From positions 1,860,001 to 1,924,000 of the forward strand of contig JAPYXD010000250.1 in the NCBI GenBank assembly GCA_030998225.1: a DNA stretch of 64,000 nt, read 5' to 3'. Within the stretch, counting starts at the first letter, position 1; each line of letters begins with the position of its first letter. This DNA comes from Diplolepis rosae. Taxonomy: Eukaryota > Arthropoda > Insecta > Hymenoptera > Diplolepididae. Shown piece by piece: positions 32,901-46,600 of the stretch. A program made the position numbers and the translations under genes. The notes beneath the pieces are model-generated. The model was not told where the DNA came from. It saw only the letters and a program-made list of their open reading frames with translations, and did no database searches.

Positions 32901-34362
32901 CACGGAGAAAAATAGTTGAAGTAATTTTACTCAACTTCCGATCGAATTTGGGACATAAGGACAAGTTAGAAGTTATTTAGTATCACTGTATTTATTTGTG
33001 ATATATTAAATGTTCAAAAATGAATCAAAGTTGATTGGAATTCAGAAGTGTAGGGTGAAGTATGAAAGCGTGCATTAAAATTTTTTAAATATATATATTA
33101 TTACTCGTAATATAACTATAAAAAACCAATCTTTTATTAAATCACAAAAATAGTAGAGCTTTCCGTTCATTCTATTCTACGCTTCAATCGAGAGTTGAGT
33201 AAACAGTGAATCGCAAGATTTATTCCAACAGCTACATCTATTCACGCAGGAACGAATGAAAGTAATCTGCGCCTTGAGCACATATAAAAAATTTTTAATT
33301 TCAAAAACTTAAATTCTCAAAATTAAATTGATATTATCAAAATTGAAACAAAAAAAGTCGATAACTGTATTACATAAAATATGAAATATCACATCAATTA
33401 CTCAGGCAGAATAATAATTTGGAATTCGCAAATGTAAAATCCATATTTTGAAAATATAAAACACAGAAAATAAAAGAGCCTTCTTTTAAATGTTTTTAGA
33501 CAAGATACTTCTGAATAATAATGCAATTTTTAATCTACATTTGAAAATTTAGTTTTAATAAACTTCATACGTCGTTATAATAAAAATTTATACTAAATGT
33601 AATTTAATAATTATATTATATATATTAATAATCATAGTTATAATAATTGATTAATTATATTAATTTTTAAAAATATTTTATTAATCATTTATGATAAAAG
33701 TTGATTTATTTTTACTTGAGTAAGGCTCAAAAATGTTATTGACGGCACTTACTCTCACAAGCTCTGAATAACTCAGGCAGTCACTATATAAGAAAGTTCC
33801 AACTTTTTTATCTCAGCATTGTAAGCGAGCGTATGCGTGATTTGACGAAAGCTTATCGTGCTATATATAAGTGTGTAGTTATCAGGTTTATATATGTAAG
33901 GTTATATGTTTAAGTGTATTTGTGATTTGAAATGTGATTGGCTACGTCTGGATGGTGCGAATGAATTTGTATGTTGTTTATGTATGTACCGGATGACTAT
34001 TGGCAGGCTCGAGGTAAGAATTTTTTTTTATTTAAGAGAACCATAACATTGCCAGTTGAAATAATACGCCCGATGCTCATTTTACCCAACTAGGGTTTGA
34101 AGCAACTCAAACGTCGGTGATATAGTATACTTATACATTTCATGTTAACCTCACTGGCGCATGTTGATGCCCTGTCATCGACAACGTTTTACTCAGCTCC
34201 TTACTATTCCCTATGTAACGCTTATTGTTATTCACTTGGGTGAATTAGGTATATATCAAATTGATTTTACCCGACTAGGATTTAATAGATGTTCAAATGT
34301 CCTTATGTCCCAAGTTTAATCGACAGAGTTAAGAAAATTACTTCCAACTATTATTCTCCGTG
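32901..34362. mobile_element. family D element, copy 2
   Basis: About 1.46 kb from CACGGAGAAAAATAGTTGAA to TTATTCTCCGTG. It is collinear with D3, with ~100 bp near 33540-33640 absent from D3. Its right end directly abuts the first base of E with no TA between them. Non-coding. Confidence 0.85.
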
Positions 34363-34594
34363 CAGCGTTGTGACTTCTCGTTATTTCACTTACAATGAAC
34401 GAGTGTACAATGCAACGTTGCCACATATGCCAACTTTTCCAAGACTCGAGTCAGTTTTGCAGATCGTGGACGTTTTCGCCTATCACCACTGTCCTGTTTG
34501 GAGCCTCACACAATCAAACGCGGCGTATCGGTGTGCCCCCATTTCCACGCTTCAAATCCACGCGGTCGGCTGTTGAGCTAAGATTGAGAAATAT

Positions 34595-35305
34595 CAAAGT
34601 GACATGTTTGATAACATGTCTATTATTGTATTGACCCAAATTCATATAATGTTTGTTCATTTCTTTGGCATAGGGTCAGTTTCTTCTTATTTTCTTTGAT
34701 TAAAATTATTATTACATTTAAAAATGCGCAAAAAGAAAGAAAGGCAAACGTTTCGGCCACATATGGCGGCCCTCTTCAGTGCCATAAATGCAAAGATTAA
34801 TTCAAAATTTCTGTAAAGAATTACAATATAGAAGATAATTAAAAAAGAATTACCATAGAAATTAAAAACTTATCTCATAGCTTGCAATTCAAAATGAAGT
34901 AGTCCAGTATGCAGCATCACGAATTGAAAAATTACTTGAAGTTCACTATGAATAAAAAACCGGATAAAATGAAAAAATATAAAAGATTTTGCACACGAAC
35001 CGATCGGAATTTTTTTCAAAAAATGTTTATTATTAAAGAATGACCGAAAATTGTTTTCCTATAAGCAATCCTGAAAGGTTCTTTTCCTCCTTGAAGAAGA
35101 CTATTGTCCTGTACCTAGTTAAGAAATTCGAGACTCAATTGAATTAATTGAATTAATCTTTGAATTTATGGCACTGAAGAGGGCCCCCATATGTGGCCGA
35201 AACGTTTTCCTTTCTTTCTTTTTGCGCATTTTTGAATGTAATAATAATTTTAATCAAAGAAAATAAGAAGAAACTGACCCTATGCCAAAGAAATGAACAA
35301 ACATT
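34595..35305. mobile_element. family C element, copy 2 (C2)
   Basis: A 711-bp insertion in the left arm of E is flanked by the 12-bp duplication ATTGAGAAATAT (34583-34594 and 35306-35317). The right arm of E shows the empty site once, near 58850. The tail GTGACATGTTTGATAACATG is at the left end. The arms are partly deleted. Confidence 0.92.
35169..35287 (+). ncRNA. hammerhead-like motif, C2 right arm
   Basis: TGGCA (35169-35173), CTGAAGA (35174-35180), GGCCGAAACG and CTA|TGCCA (35280-35287) are conserved. Confidence 0.33.
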
Positions 35306-35503
35306 ATTGAGAAATATGTTTCTTTCGACTCCCTGCAAAGTGGCCCGAAAAAGACTGCAAATTCAATATTGCAAAACATATTATTCAACAAATTACACTT
35401 CTTTTTTTATATATTTTAAAAAAGATTAACCCAAAATAAATGTCTGAATGATTCTGTAAAATTGTAGGACAATTTTAACACTTAAAGAATCATTTACACA
35501 GTA

Positions 35504-36229
35504 CACTGAGAAAAAATCCTGGGCATAGTGACGTGATATATGTAGTTGAAAATGTCCTTAACTACTTTTTGTGGTTGAATTCAAGCAATGGTTGGCCCGT
35601 CAATGTAGGTACTAAAAGTGGTCGCAGTGACTAAGTAATGTAGTCACAGCGACTATGTAATGTTGTCACAGCCACTATATGTAAGTGACAACTATAAAGT
35701 TATGTAAAATCAAATTCCTAAAATCAAATGCATGAAATGACTACGTGGAACATTGTATTTTTCATAGCACCTCTTTTGAAAATCTGTTTGTCGGCATCTG
35801 TAGAGCGGGTTGAAACTTTAAAAGTAGTAGGATTTAAAATCACAGTTCGAGCCACTTGACACATCAAATCAAATTCTCAAAAGAGTTGCTATCAGTTGCT
35901 ATGAAAAATAATATGCGTTACTCGAAACAATAAACAGCGGATTCAACGAGTGTGAAGTTTGCTGCACTGGTTATAGCTACTACGTTATTCTAGCTATGAC
36001 AACTCAATGTTTCAAGTTCACATAGCTAGGTTTAAGAGTTAAGGACAATTTCAACGATGTTAACTAGTCGCCACGACCAGGTATTCAGAATATGGATACC
36101 ATGGCTACAAATCATGTTACTGTAGCCATGGGTCAAGTAGCGACAACAAGTCTCCCTCTTTACAGTCACTTTTTTATTTCCAACTACATTATTCTTAGTC
36201 ATTATGACCAGATGCTATTTATCTCTGTG
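35504..36229. mobile_element. element X: 726-bp MITE
   Basis: Ends CACTGAGAAAAAATCC and the complement of CACAGAGATAAATAGC are flanked by TA (35502-35503 and 36230-36231). Other copies of the surrounding E sub-repeat read ACACAGTAGGATTT without the insertion, showing a single TA. The inside has repeated TAGTCACAGCGACTATGTAA-type motifs and no coding frame. Confidence 0.85.
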
Positions 36230-36619
36230 TAGGATTTATCTGATTTAAGGAAACATCGAAAAACATTTCATCCGAATAAAATACTTTCAAAACTTTTTGA
36301 AATACGTAACATTTTTTACAAGTAAATTTCGATATGTAAGTGCGAATAAAAGGTTTGAATATATGAAAATATCAATTTTAATATCTTTGTAAATTTACTG
36401 ATTCAATTAGAAAATTATGTGGAGAATATTTTATATAAAAATTTGATTAAATATGAGGTTCAAGTTTTAAAAATACAGGGTTTGAATATTTAAACAATTC
36501 ACAAATGATATCTAAATTTACGCATGGAATTACACAGTAGGATTTCTCTGATTTAAGGATTTATTTACTAGTCAACTTGAATATATACACTACCATCGGA
36601 AATTACAGGTACTCCTATA

Positions 36620-38006
36620 CACGGAGAAAAATAGTTGAAGAAATTTTACTCAACTTCCGATCAAATTTGGGACATAAGGACAAGTTAGAAGTTGTTTAGT
36701 ATCATTGTATTTTTTTGTGATGTATTAAATGTTCAAAAATGAATAAAAGTTGAGTAAAATTCAGAAGTGTAGGGTGAAGTATGAAAGCGTGCATTAAAAA
36801 TTTTTAAATATATATATTATTGCTCGTAGTATAACTATAAAAAACCAATCTTTTATTAAATCACAAAAATAGTAGAGCTTTCCGTTCATTCTATTCTACG
36901 CTTCAATCGAGAGTTGAGTAAACCGTGAATCGCAACATTTATTTTAACAGCTACATCTATTCACGCAGGAACGAATGAAAGTAATCTGCGCCTTGGGCAC
37001 ACATAAAAAAATTTTAATTTCAAAAACTTAAATTCTTAAAAATAAATTGATATTATGAAAATTTAAACAAAAAAAAATCGATAAGTGTATTACATAAAAT
37101 ATGAAATATCACATAAATTACTCAGGCAGAATAATAATTTGGAATTCGCAAATGTAAAATCCATATTTTGAAAATATAAAACACAGAAAATAAAAGAACC
37201 TTCTTTTCAATGTTTTTATACAAGATACTTCTTAATAATAATGCAATTTAATAATTATATTATATATATTAATAATCATAGTTATAATAATTGATTAATT
37301 ATATTAATTTTTAAAAATATTTTATTAATCATTTATGAAAAAAGTCGATTTATTTTTACTTGAGTAAGGCTCAAAAATGTTATTGACGGCACTTACTCTC
37401 ACAAGCTCTGAATAACTCAGGCAGTCACTATATAAGAAAGTTCCAACTTTTTTATCTCAGCATTGTAAGCGAGCGTATGCGTGATTTGACGAAAGCTTAT
37501 CGTGCTATATATAAGTGTGTAGTTGTCAGGTTTATATATGTAAGGTTATATGTTTAAGTGTATTTGTGATTTGAAATGTGATTGGCTACGTCTGGATGGT
37601 GCGAATGAATTTGTATGTTGTTTATGTATGTACCGGATGACTATTGGCAGGCTCGAGGTAAGAATTTTTTTTTATTTAAGAGAACCATAACATTGCCAGT
37701 TGAAATAATACGCCCGATGCTCATTTTACCCAACTACGGTTTGAAGCAACTCAAACGTCGGTGATATAGTATACTTATACATTTCATGTTAACCTCACTG
37801 GCGCATGTTGATGCCCTGTCATCGACAACGTTTTACTCAGCTCCTTACTATTCCCTATGTAACGCTTATTTTTATTCACTTGGGTGAATTAGGTATATAT
37901 CAAATTGATTTTACCCGACTAGGATTTAATAGATGTTCAAATGTCCTTATGTCCCAAGTTTAATCGACAGAGTTGAGTAAAATTACTTCAGCTATATTTC
38001 TCCGTG
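36620..38006. mobile_element. family D element, copy 3
   Basis: 1387 bp from CACGGAGAAAAATAGTTGAA to TATTTCTCCGTG with TA on both sides (36618-36619, 38007-38008). The inner right arm of E (50890-50960) has the empty site CCTATAGTTTTACC, so the TA duplication is directly visible. Non-coding; very similar to D2. Confidence 0.92.
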
Positions 38007-39505
38007 TAGTTTTACCTGTTGTTGAAGTGTCTTAATTTTTATGATAAAAAGTCTTACGTATTTCAAGATTTTTTTAAAGAATTTTATTATTATGATATTT
38101 GTAAATTTTGCTTCATATCAAAGAAAGTTATTATGCGATTTCTTGTTCTAATTCAGGTATACTTAATGCATTTTTTTAAATATTCAAACCCTACATTTAT
38201 ACCTATATACTTTAATTGTCATGTAATAATATAACGTATCACTGTATTCTATTCTACAGCAATGCAATAATAATAAGATCGAGTTGATTCTTGCGTAGAA
38301 ATTTCCGTCACTCTTTGCCGCTTCTAACGAATCTAGTCGCATGATTTATTTTGCAGAACTTCGATGTACATACAATGAACGAAGTTTTTACAAATTTGAG
38401 CTCAAAGGCTTTTAGGATAGCATGAATCGCGAATTTTAAATTCTTTTTTCGGCACAATTTTCTTCGTAGAGCAGGAAACATATTCTTCACCCTTTAAAAA
38501 TGAACAATTTGATTCTCTTTAAATTCTTTAAAACTCTTAAACTCTTTAAATTGTTTTTATGCATTGAAAAATTTCGCCTGATATCATATGATGTTTGTAT
38601 GCTCTAAATTCAAACAAATATCGGTAATATGAAAAAAAAATATTTTTTTAAAATTAGGGAACATATCTTATTTATGGCTTGTTTGGCATATTGCTTTGCC
38701 ATAGCGATAAATTTCTGAACCTTTTGCGTAAAATTTGCGAACTTGTATTTGACGTAAAATTGTTGTTTGATGCCATTGATTATTATTGTTGTAAAAAATA
38801 ATTGTATATAACTACTGCGACAAAAATTGCAAAGTATTTGATGTTACAAGAAAAAAAGGTGTGGAAAAGATGTTTCCTCTAACGAATCTTAAAAAAGAAT
38901 GAGCTTGTCAAATGCATTTTCAAGCGAAACAGTAGAATGTTTTGCTTTTAGAATGAAAGTTAATTTTCGCTCATAATAAGCCCAAGTTAAAAGCAAAATA
39001 TTAATTTTGTAATAATATATTACAAAAGACGTCAATTTTCAATATTCAGTTGGAATAAAATACTTGGAGAAAGCTTTTAAAATACTTAACTTATTTTACA
39101 CGACAACAGAACTTTTCAGAATAAAATGCGTAGCATTCAGGAAAAATCATTAAAAGTTCTGCATTTTATTCTGAAAAGTTCTTTAAATTTTCTAAATCTC
39201 GGCTACGTAAATGCCTGTATCCCAAACTCTTGCAAAGTTCTATAAACTTTATAGAACTATTTTTTACCATTTAAATATACCCAAATTTGATTAAAATTTG
39301 ATATACATTGATTCTCAAAAAATTCTTGCAAGAAGCTACACATTTTTAAAATTTTACGACTTTTTTGTATCATCTTTGACTCCACGATCAAAAAAGACTA
39401 TCTTGAGGTTTACTCAGTATAAAGCAAAATTGACAAATATTATTAATATTAGAATACTCTGACAAAACTCTTAGAATACGTAACATTTTAAACATGACTT
39501 GTTAT

Positions 39506-40430
39506 TGTCACGTCCCGCGACTCTGCCGCCACAAGTAACAAGCAGATTAAGAAACCAATAAAGGGATCAAGACAGCATTACAGCGAGTGTGCTTTTATCG
39601 ACGCAAGTTATAGACAAATCTACAGATCAATAGGATGATCAATATGAAATTACCATGTGTCGTTATAATACCCACACATGATAACAAATCGACTGACCCG
39701 GAGAGAAAGTGAATGAAGCCCTACAATACCAACACACTACCGTCATAACATGTGACTTGTAATAACATGAGACTGGTCATAGCATGTTACTCGTCATACT
39801 TGACCTTTCAAAGTTCTATAAAAAGCGAAAGTTCCAAGAGAAGTCAGTCCAGTACCATCATCTCTACACCACGAGTTCAGTTAGTTAGTCAACGTCCGAT
39901 TTCTACAATGTGACCAACGCGAGTCCAGTCCAGTGCCATCGAATCTATACCGCGAGTGCAATCCAGTGAGTCCAGCTTCTCCAGATTTCTACCGCTACTC
40001 AACCCGAATTCTAACTCGGCGCTGAGTTCAACGACATTAGAAAGTGAAGGGGAATCGCCTTCCAAATTCTCTCGAAACTGGGATCGAAGAATCAACTAGA
40101 TCAACTGTCTAGATTACGAATTTACTATACAGCAGAAACTATCTGAAGATTACAAGTTACACTCAACTGACCACATTCGCTTACTGGACTCAATTGATCA
40201 TCAATCAATTCAAACTCAGGATAACTAAAAGGGTATTTCTAATTACGATTCTATATTTACATTTCCATGATGCTTACCTGATATAATTTCAATTATCAAT
40301 AAATATATTTTATATACCTAACCCTTCTCAATCACTGACTATTCCTCATCCCTTAGAGAGGATCCTTCTGATCCTGACATAAAACGAGGAGATCTTTTAA
40401 GAAGAGAAATGTTACGTTTCTGACGTAACA
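39506..40430 (+). repeat. 5' LTR of the gypsy element
   Basis: Starts TGTCACGTCCCGCGACTCTG and ends TTTCTGACGTAACA. It contains a TATA-like CTATAAAAAGCGAAAG near 39815 and AATAAATATATTTTATATAC near 40297 as possible promoter and poly(A) signals. It differs from the 3' LTR at about 39871, 39968, 40287 and 40362. Confidence 0.95.
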
Positions 40431-40446
40431 TACCCAATCTCTTTTT

Positions 40447-40464
40447 TGGTGCATCGGCCGGGAA
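40447..40464 (+). promoter_or_regulatory. primer binding site, tRNA-Gly type
   Basis: TGGTGCATCGGCCGGGAA is complementary to the 3' end of a tRNA-Gly (GCC type), including CCA, with at most one mismatch to the usual sequence. It lies 16 bases after the LTR, slightly further than is common. Confidence 0.75.
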
Positions 40465-40569
40465 ATCAGTCAGTGAATGGGATATCGAAATTTTAAAATT
40501 AATAGGAATCAAACACTAATAAATTACAATTACAATTTATATGATTTTACACACATATTGGTTAAAATA

Positions 40570-41240
40570 AAATAAATTTGATAAAATCACGAAAGGACTT
40601 GACCTTGAGGCTAACTTGAGTGATTAAATAATCATTTTATTTTATTTGAAATTTTATACACATATTTTTTTAAAATAAAATAATTTTATCAAATCACAAA
40701 GGGATCTGACCTTGAGGCTAACCTAAGTGATTAAATAATTATTTTATTTGAAATATTATTTTATTTCCTGATTTCTTGTTATTTTGTACAAACTGTGTTA
40801 AAATAAAATAAATTCTGTTGAGTCACGCAGGGATTTGACCTTGAGGCTAACCTAAGTGATCAAAAGACTAATTTTATTTGAAATTTTATTATCGGAATTT
40901 CTGAAAGTGCAGAGATTACATAGGATTTTGTGCTTGAGTCATGCCTGTCTAATCTCGTACTTCTTTAATTCTAAATTGTTGACTAAGTTTTAATTCGAGT
41001 TAAAACGAGAAAAAGCAGCACAAGAGACTATAAGTCCTTTTTAGATTCGTTGAACGGTCACCATTTGATGACGATCAATTGGGTAAGGCAAAATTCAAGT
41101 GCGCATACAGTATCGTTTGAAACTTTTATTTTAACTCTGTTAACTAACAGAATGTTTTTAATTGCAAAAGATTGACCAAGATGTTGTGCTTGAGTCAGGC
41201 TTGTCCAATCTTGCATTAATTAAATTCTGTATAATTTATA
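40570..41240 (+). promoter_or_regulatory. repeated motifs in the gypsy leader
   Basis: Between primer site and gag, a block with GACCTTGAGGCTAAC followed by AGTGAT is repeated three times (about 40598, 40698, 40838). A second motif, GCTTGAGTCA-GC-TGTC-AATCT, occurs twice (40933, 41187). They may be packaging, splicing or regulatory signals of the element RNA; function not known. The rest of 40465-41706 is AT-rich and non-coding. Confidence 0.45.
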
Positions 41241-41706
41241 ATTTTGTTTATGTGTGTATAATAAAAAAATATAATAAAAATTTTTTTTTTTAGCGTAACA
41301 ATTATTTAAAACCCATTTATGACCTATACCATTCGACAATTATATAAAATAAAATCATATCAAGTATCCCAGGTAAGACAAGGAACAAAATTAGTTTCAA
41401 TAAGAATAAATTTGAAACAAAAATTCTAAATAAATATTTTTTCTGTAAGCACATGGAAATTGGTAGAATTAAGGCATATTATTTTAAGAATTTTGATTGA
41501 TGATTATAAATTTACCTGACTCGGAACATTGAGACAATTCATATTTTCTAATAACAAATTATTAATCACATTTATTGATTACAAAAATATTTTAAAACGA
41601 AAGATATTTGAAAAAAAATTTCTGTTGATCCAAATTAATATTTATGTATTGCAATTTTAAAAGTGTCTCCATGTACGTATCAGTAAATTTTATTTTATAA
41701 TAACCT

Positions 41707-43605
41707 ATGTCGGGACCCAATCCCAGTGAATTAGGGAAATCACAAATTCAAGAAAATCCTATTACGCGCAGTCAAGTTAAGAAAAATACTGAACTTGCAA
41801 AAATTGTTGCACAAAATCAAACTGGTCCCCTTAAACCAAAAAGAACAGTTACTGTAAAGGAAAAGGTAACTAAAGATAATTTTGAAAATATTTCTAACAA
41901 GGATAAAACAAATATCAGTTTGCAATTAGATAATATTTCTTTAGAGAAAACCTTAACGTTTGTGCAATTCGAAACTGCCGGAACAAGCAATTTATCTCAT
42001 TCGAATAATTGGCTTAATTCAAATTCAAAAACTAATTCAAGTATTATTTGTGGATCAATTGATCAGGACTAAACATTAAAAAACTAAACTAATAATAATG
42101 ACAACGAAGATATAAGTTTACTTAGTTCAACGATAATTCCCAAAAACACAGTCGAAGAAAGAACTAAAATAAATTTATCAGAAAATTCTCTTAAACGCCA
42201 AACAGTTTTAAGTAATAACGATAGCGACGATAATAGTACCGACAGCGAACAAATGGAACAAATTGTTCACAAAAATCCTGTAGAAAACGTTAATCCAATT
42301 AGAAACAACGAAATGGTCCTACCTAATAATCAACAAGTATCCTTACGCGACGCGTTAGAAGTAGTACCCTTATTTGATGGAAGTAACATTCCATTATCAC
42401 ATTTTATTGAAGGATGTTATGAGGCAAAGGCAATGCTGCCAACACCCGCAGCTCAAGAAAATTTAGGACGATTATTGAGAAGTAAATTATCAGGAGAAGC
42501 GATAAAATGTATCTTTGGATCGACTTATAATAATATGGAGGTATTAATTGAGAAACTCAAAAGAGTATACGCCCCAGCAAAAAGTGTGTACCAGTTACAA
42601 GGAGAATTAGGGAATACCTATATGTGGGAAAAAGAGAACGTACTTTCCTATGCAGCTAGAATTAAGGAGATTGCCGACAGAATCGAAGACGCTCATAGAC
42701 TCAACAATAATGGACAAGTAGATAATACCTTCGAACAGAACCATTAAAAAGATGTTATTAAATGCTTTATTCGTGGTCTGCGTCCCGAATTAGAAATTCG
42801 AGTGAAAACAAAGGAAACATTTAAAGAAGTTTTCAATGACACAATCAACGTAGAAAGAGACTTGGCAGCATCATCCGCACTACGGAGAAATAAAAATTCA
42901 GATTATTTAAAAATGGATGATTCTATAAATAATAGAAATAATAAAACAATTCGGTTCAATGTTGCACGAGATAACACAATAAATTGTATAATATGTAAAA
43001 AACCAGGTCATGTTCCTGAAAAATTTTATCATTTAACCAAAGCACAAGAAGCAGTATGTAGAAAACAATGTCCTAATTTTGTTTGGAAAAATCACCCCCC
43101 TATTAATAATCAACAACGACGAGAAAATATTTACAATAATTCTGCAAGAAATAATTACCGGAGTAACCACTTTTTAGGAAACAGAAATAACAATTATGAT
43201 AATAATAACTATCCGAATAACAATTTTTCATGGAACAGGAACAACAATTACAATAACTTTTCAATTAACAGAAATAATTATCCTAACAGCAATAGATTCC
43301 ACAATTACAATAATAATAATTTTTCGAGAAACAGAAATAATGATAATAGACAAGTAAATTTAGATCTCAACAGGTATGCAAATCACAGACAATTTTTAAA
43401 TCAAAATAGCCAACGAGAAATACGAAATCAGCAATTACGTAGACCAAATCAAAATTATCCACAAAAATCAGAAGTTATATGCAACTATTGTAAAAAACCA
43501 GGACATGTTATAATAAATTGTAACGTTAGATTAAATAAACAACAATCGCAAAATTCGGAAAACTCAAACGCTCTCCCCAGTACGGATGCACTGAGGAAAG
43601 CGTAA
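41707..43605 (+). pseudogene. gypsy gag (capsid/nucleocapsid), two in-frame stops
   Basis: A single frame of about 632 codons from MSGPNPSELGKSQ to DALRKA is interrupted by TAA at 42070-42072 and 42745-42747. The capsid-like part is around 42330-42830 (VPLFDGSNIPLSHFIEGCYE, typical of gypsy-type capsid). Two zinc-knuckle positions: CIICKKPGHVPEKF, where the last Cys has become Phe, and CNYCKKPGHVIINC, which is complete. Between them lies an Asn/Arg-rich low-complexity region (43140-43440). Gag forms the particle and binds element RNA. The start is the first ATG of the frame. Confidence 0.88.
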
Positions 43606-46600
43606 GGCAAGAACCAGAAGCATCCACTTCTAACGATCAACCGGCTATAAAGATAAGCGTTTCCAAACCAAGTATAATTCCATCGATAATGATATGCGCA
43701 GAAGGCCTTCAAAGCCCTGCTCGCATGATGATAGATACCGGTGCTGGTCGAAATTTGATTAAACAAAATTCCGTGAATCCTAATTTGCCAATAAATGAAA
43801 AAATAGCGTTAAAACTTACAGGAATAAATAATTTACCACTTTTTACAATGGGACAAATACAAATAAACATTCTAGGATATCCAACAATATTGAATATAAT
43901 TCCTAATGAAGTCCCAATAGATGAAGACGGAGTTCTAGGTTCAGAATTTTTTTCGAGAAAATTAAGTCAACATAAATTATGTATCAAAATGTCAAGAAAT
44001 AAAAAATAAACTGTATCCATTCGAATCGACACAGATATTAACATTTCTAGCTAGAACAGTAACAACATTTTATGTTCCAATTGAAAATACTGAAAAAAGC
44101 GAAGGTTACGTACCTCGGCTACATTTTGGCGAAGGAATTTATGCAGGAGACGCAATTGTAAAAAATTGCAACGGTAAAGCTTATATCAAATTTGCAAATA
44201 CTAATGAAATTTCAGTAACGATATCAATACCAGCTATTACTTTAGAAGACTTTGAAGAAAGAGATTTTCAAAATGTAACAAGTCAATCAATTTAAAAAAC
44301 TTAAGTGATGACGATTTATCTAACCAAATTCTGAATAGCTTCTTAAAAACCGAAAATGTTTTCAACAATCCATGCAGATTTTTTAACATAACAGGTGAAG
44401 AAAGAATAGAATGCATTAAAAAACTTCTTCGTTTGGATCATTTGAATCAAGACGAATACGAACATGTAGAGAGATTAATTATTAACAGTGCAGACAGATT
44501 TCAAATCCCAGGAGAACCACTTGAAGCTACTAACGTTTTGCAACATTCAATTCCAACTACAGATGATTCTCCAATTTTTTCAAGACAATATAGATTTCCC
44601 CCTGTTCATAAAGAAGAAATTACAAAACAAGTTGACGAATTATTAAAAAATAAAATAATAAAACCTTCACAGTCACCGTATAACACTCCAGTTTGGATTG
44701 TTCCTAAAAAACCAGATTCTAAAGGTAAAATAAAATGGCGAATGGTTCTAGACTTCAGAAAACTTAATGAAAAAACAATCGGAGATTCTTACCCACTACC
44801 TAACATAAACGATATACTCGATTCACTCGGATCTGCCAAATATTTTTCAGTGTTTGATTTAGCTACTGGTTTTCATCATATAAAAATGGACCCTAAAGAC
44901 TCTCATAAAACTGCATTTTCTACACCTCATGGCCATTATGAATTTGATAGAATGCCCTTTGGTTTAAAAACCGCCCTCGCAAACTTTCAAAGATTAATGG
45001 ATATTACTATAACTGGATTTATAGGAACAAAACTCTTTGTATATTTTGACGACATAGTCATATTTGCTGATACACTAGAAGAACATGAGAAAAAATTTAA
45101 TAATTTAATACAACGTCTTCGAAAAGCAAACCTTCATTTACAACCAGACAAATGTGAATTTCTACGACCTGAGATAGGATATTTAGGTCATATAATTGAT
45201 AAAAATGGAGTTCGACCAGAGCCCAAAAAAATAATAGCCGTAAAAGAATTTCCAGTTCTAAAAACACAAAAGAATGTCAAACAATTTTTAGGATTAGCAG
45301 GATATTATCGTAGATTTATCGAAGGATTTTCCAAAATTGCCAATCCTCTTAATCAACTTCTAAAAAAGGATACCCCTTTCATATGGACCGATAAACAGCA
45401 AACAGCTTTTGATATTTTAAAATCAAGATTATGTGAAGAACCACTTTTACAACGACCCGATTTTTCGCAACCCTTTGTTCTCACAACAGATGCCTCAGGA
45501 TACGCAATAGGTAGTATATTATCTCAAGATAAAATAGGCAAAGATAAGCCAATAGCATATGCTTCACGTAGTTTAAGTGACACTGAGAAAAAATATGACA
45601 CATATGAAAAAGAAGCACTTGCAATAATATTTTGTGTCACTCATTTCCGTCCTTATTTATATGGAAGAAAATTTACCCTAGTAACTGATCATAAACCACT
45701 AGTTTGGTTTCAAAATTCTAAGGACCCTTGCTCACGAGTTTCGCGCTGGAGGTTAAAACTCGCTGAATATGATTTTGATGTAGTATACAAGGCAGGAAAA
45801 ATGAATGTCAATGCAGACGCTCTCTCAAGAAACCCTATTATTAATGAAGAAAAATCGAGAAATTTACACAAAGATGATGATGATACCTTTATGACATCTC
45901 AAGAAAAAATGAATCTTGAGAATACCTTTATAAAGAATAACGAAGAAAATAATATCAAAAAAGGAAATACTTTGAAAAATAAATATTTTAATTCAGTATT
46001 CGCCGAAGATGATGAGAATGACTTTAGTGAAACTTCAGAAGGACCAATATTCGATGTTAATTTGAGGTTATCTGATATTTTCAATGGAATCTTAAGTGAG
46101 AAATTACTTAACGAAATTAATAAAGATATAGTTAAATATAAAAATTTATTTAAACTGCTATCTTCAAAACTTTCTGTTATAAATTATGAAAATTCGCCAT
46201 GGAAAACCATGACTACTAGGGGTAAAAAGAAAAAACAAGAACAAATGAAAAATTCAAATCAGCACAAAAATCTAGAAAATTTAAATCAAAATGAAATCCA
46301 AGAAAAATTAGACGAAAATTTTTCTTCTAAACCTCTTGTGAGAAAACCTCGAGGTAGGCCAAAATAAATCTACTTACAAATTTAAAAATTATTCCCTCTC
46401 AAACAAAAAGAAAGAGAGGTAGACCAAGAAAACAAATATATGAAAATGAATTACCAGAAATAAATATGCAAAAAGGAAGCCGAACAAAAGTAAAATCAGA
46501 TTCCGACTCTGATCCTGATTCTGATCCTGAATATTTGGACTATTTAAAAGAAATCCAAGCAAAAAATAAAAGAAATAAAAATGGCAAAAAGCCTAAACAA

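Noticed and set aside
34289..34634. Open frames in the outer E arm, identical to frames at 58728-59103
   Set aside because: Conserved only because the arms are a young palindrome; the two overlapping frames cannot both be genes and the C2 insertion interrupts one.
12280..35305. Family C as a classical hAT or piggyBac MITE
   Set aside because: Duplications are 12 bp, not 8 bp or TTAA, and the two ends are not symmetrical.
32495..38006. Helitron for the D/K/E group
   Set aside because: They have terminal inverted repeats and TA duplications; Helitrons have neither.
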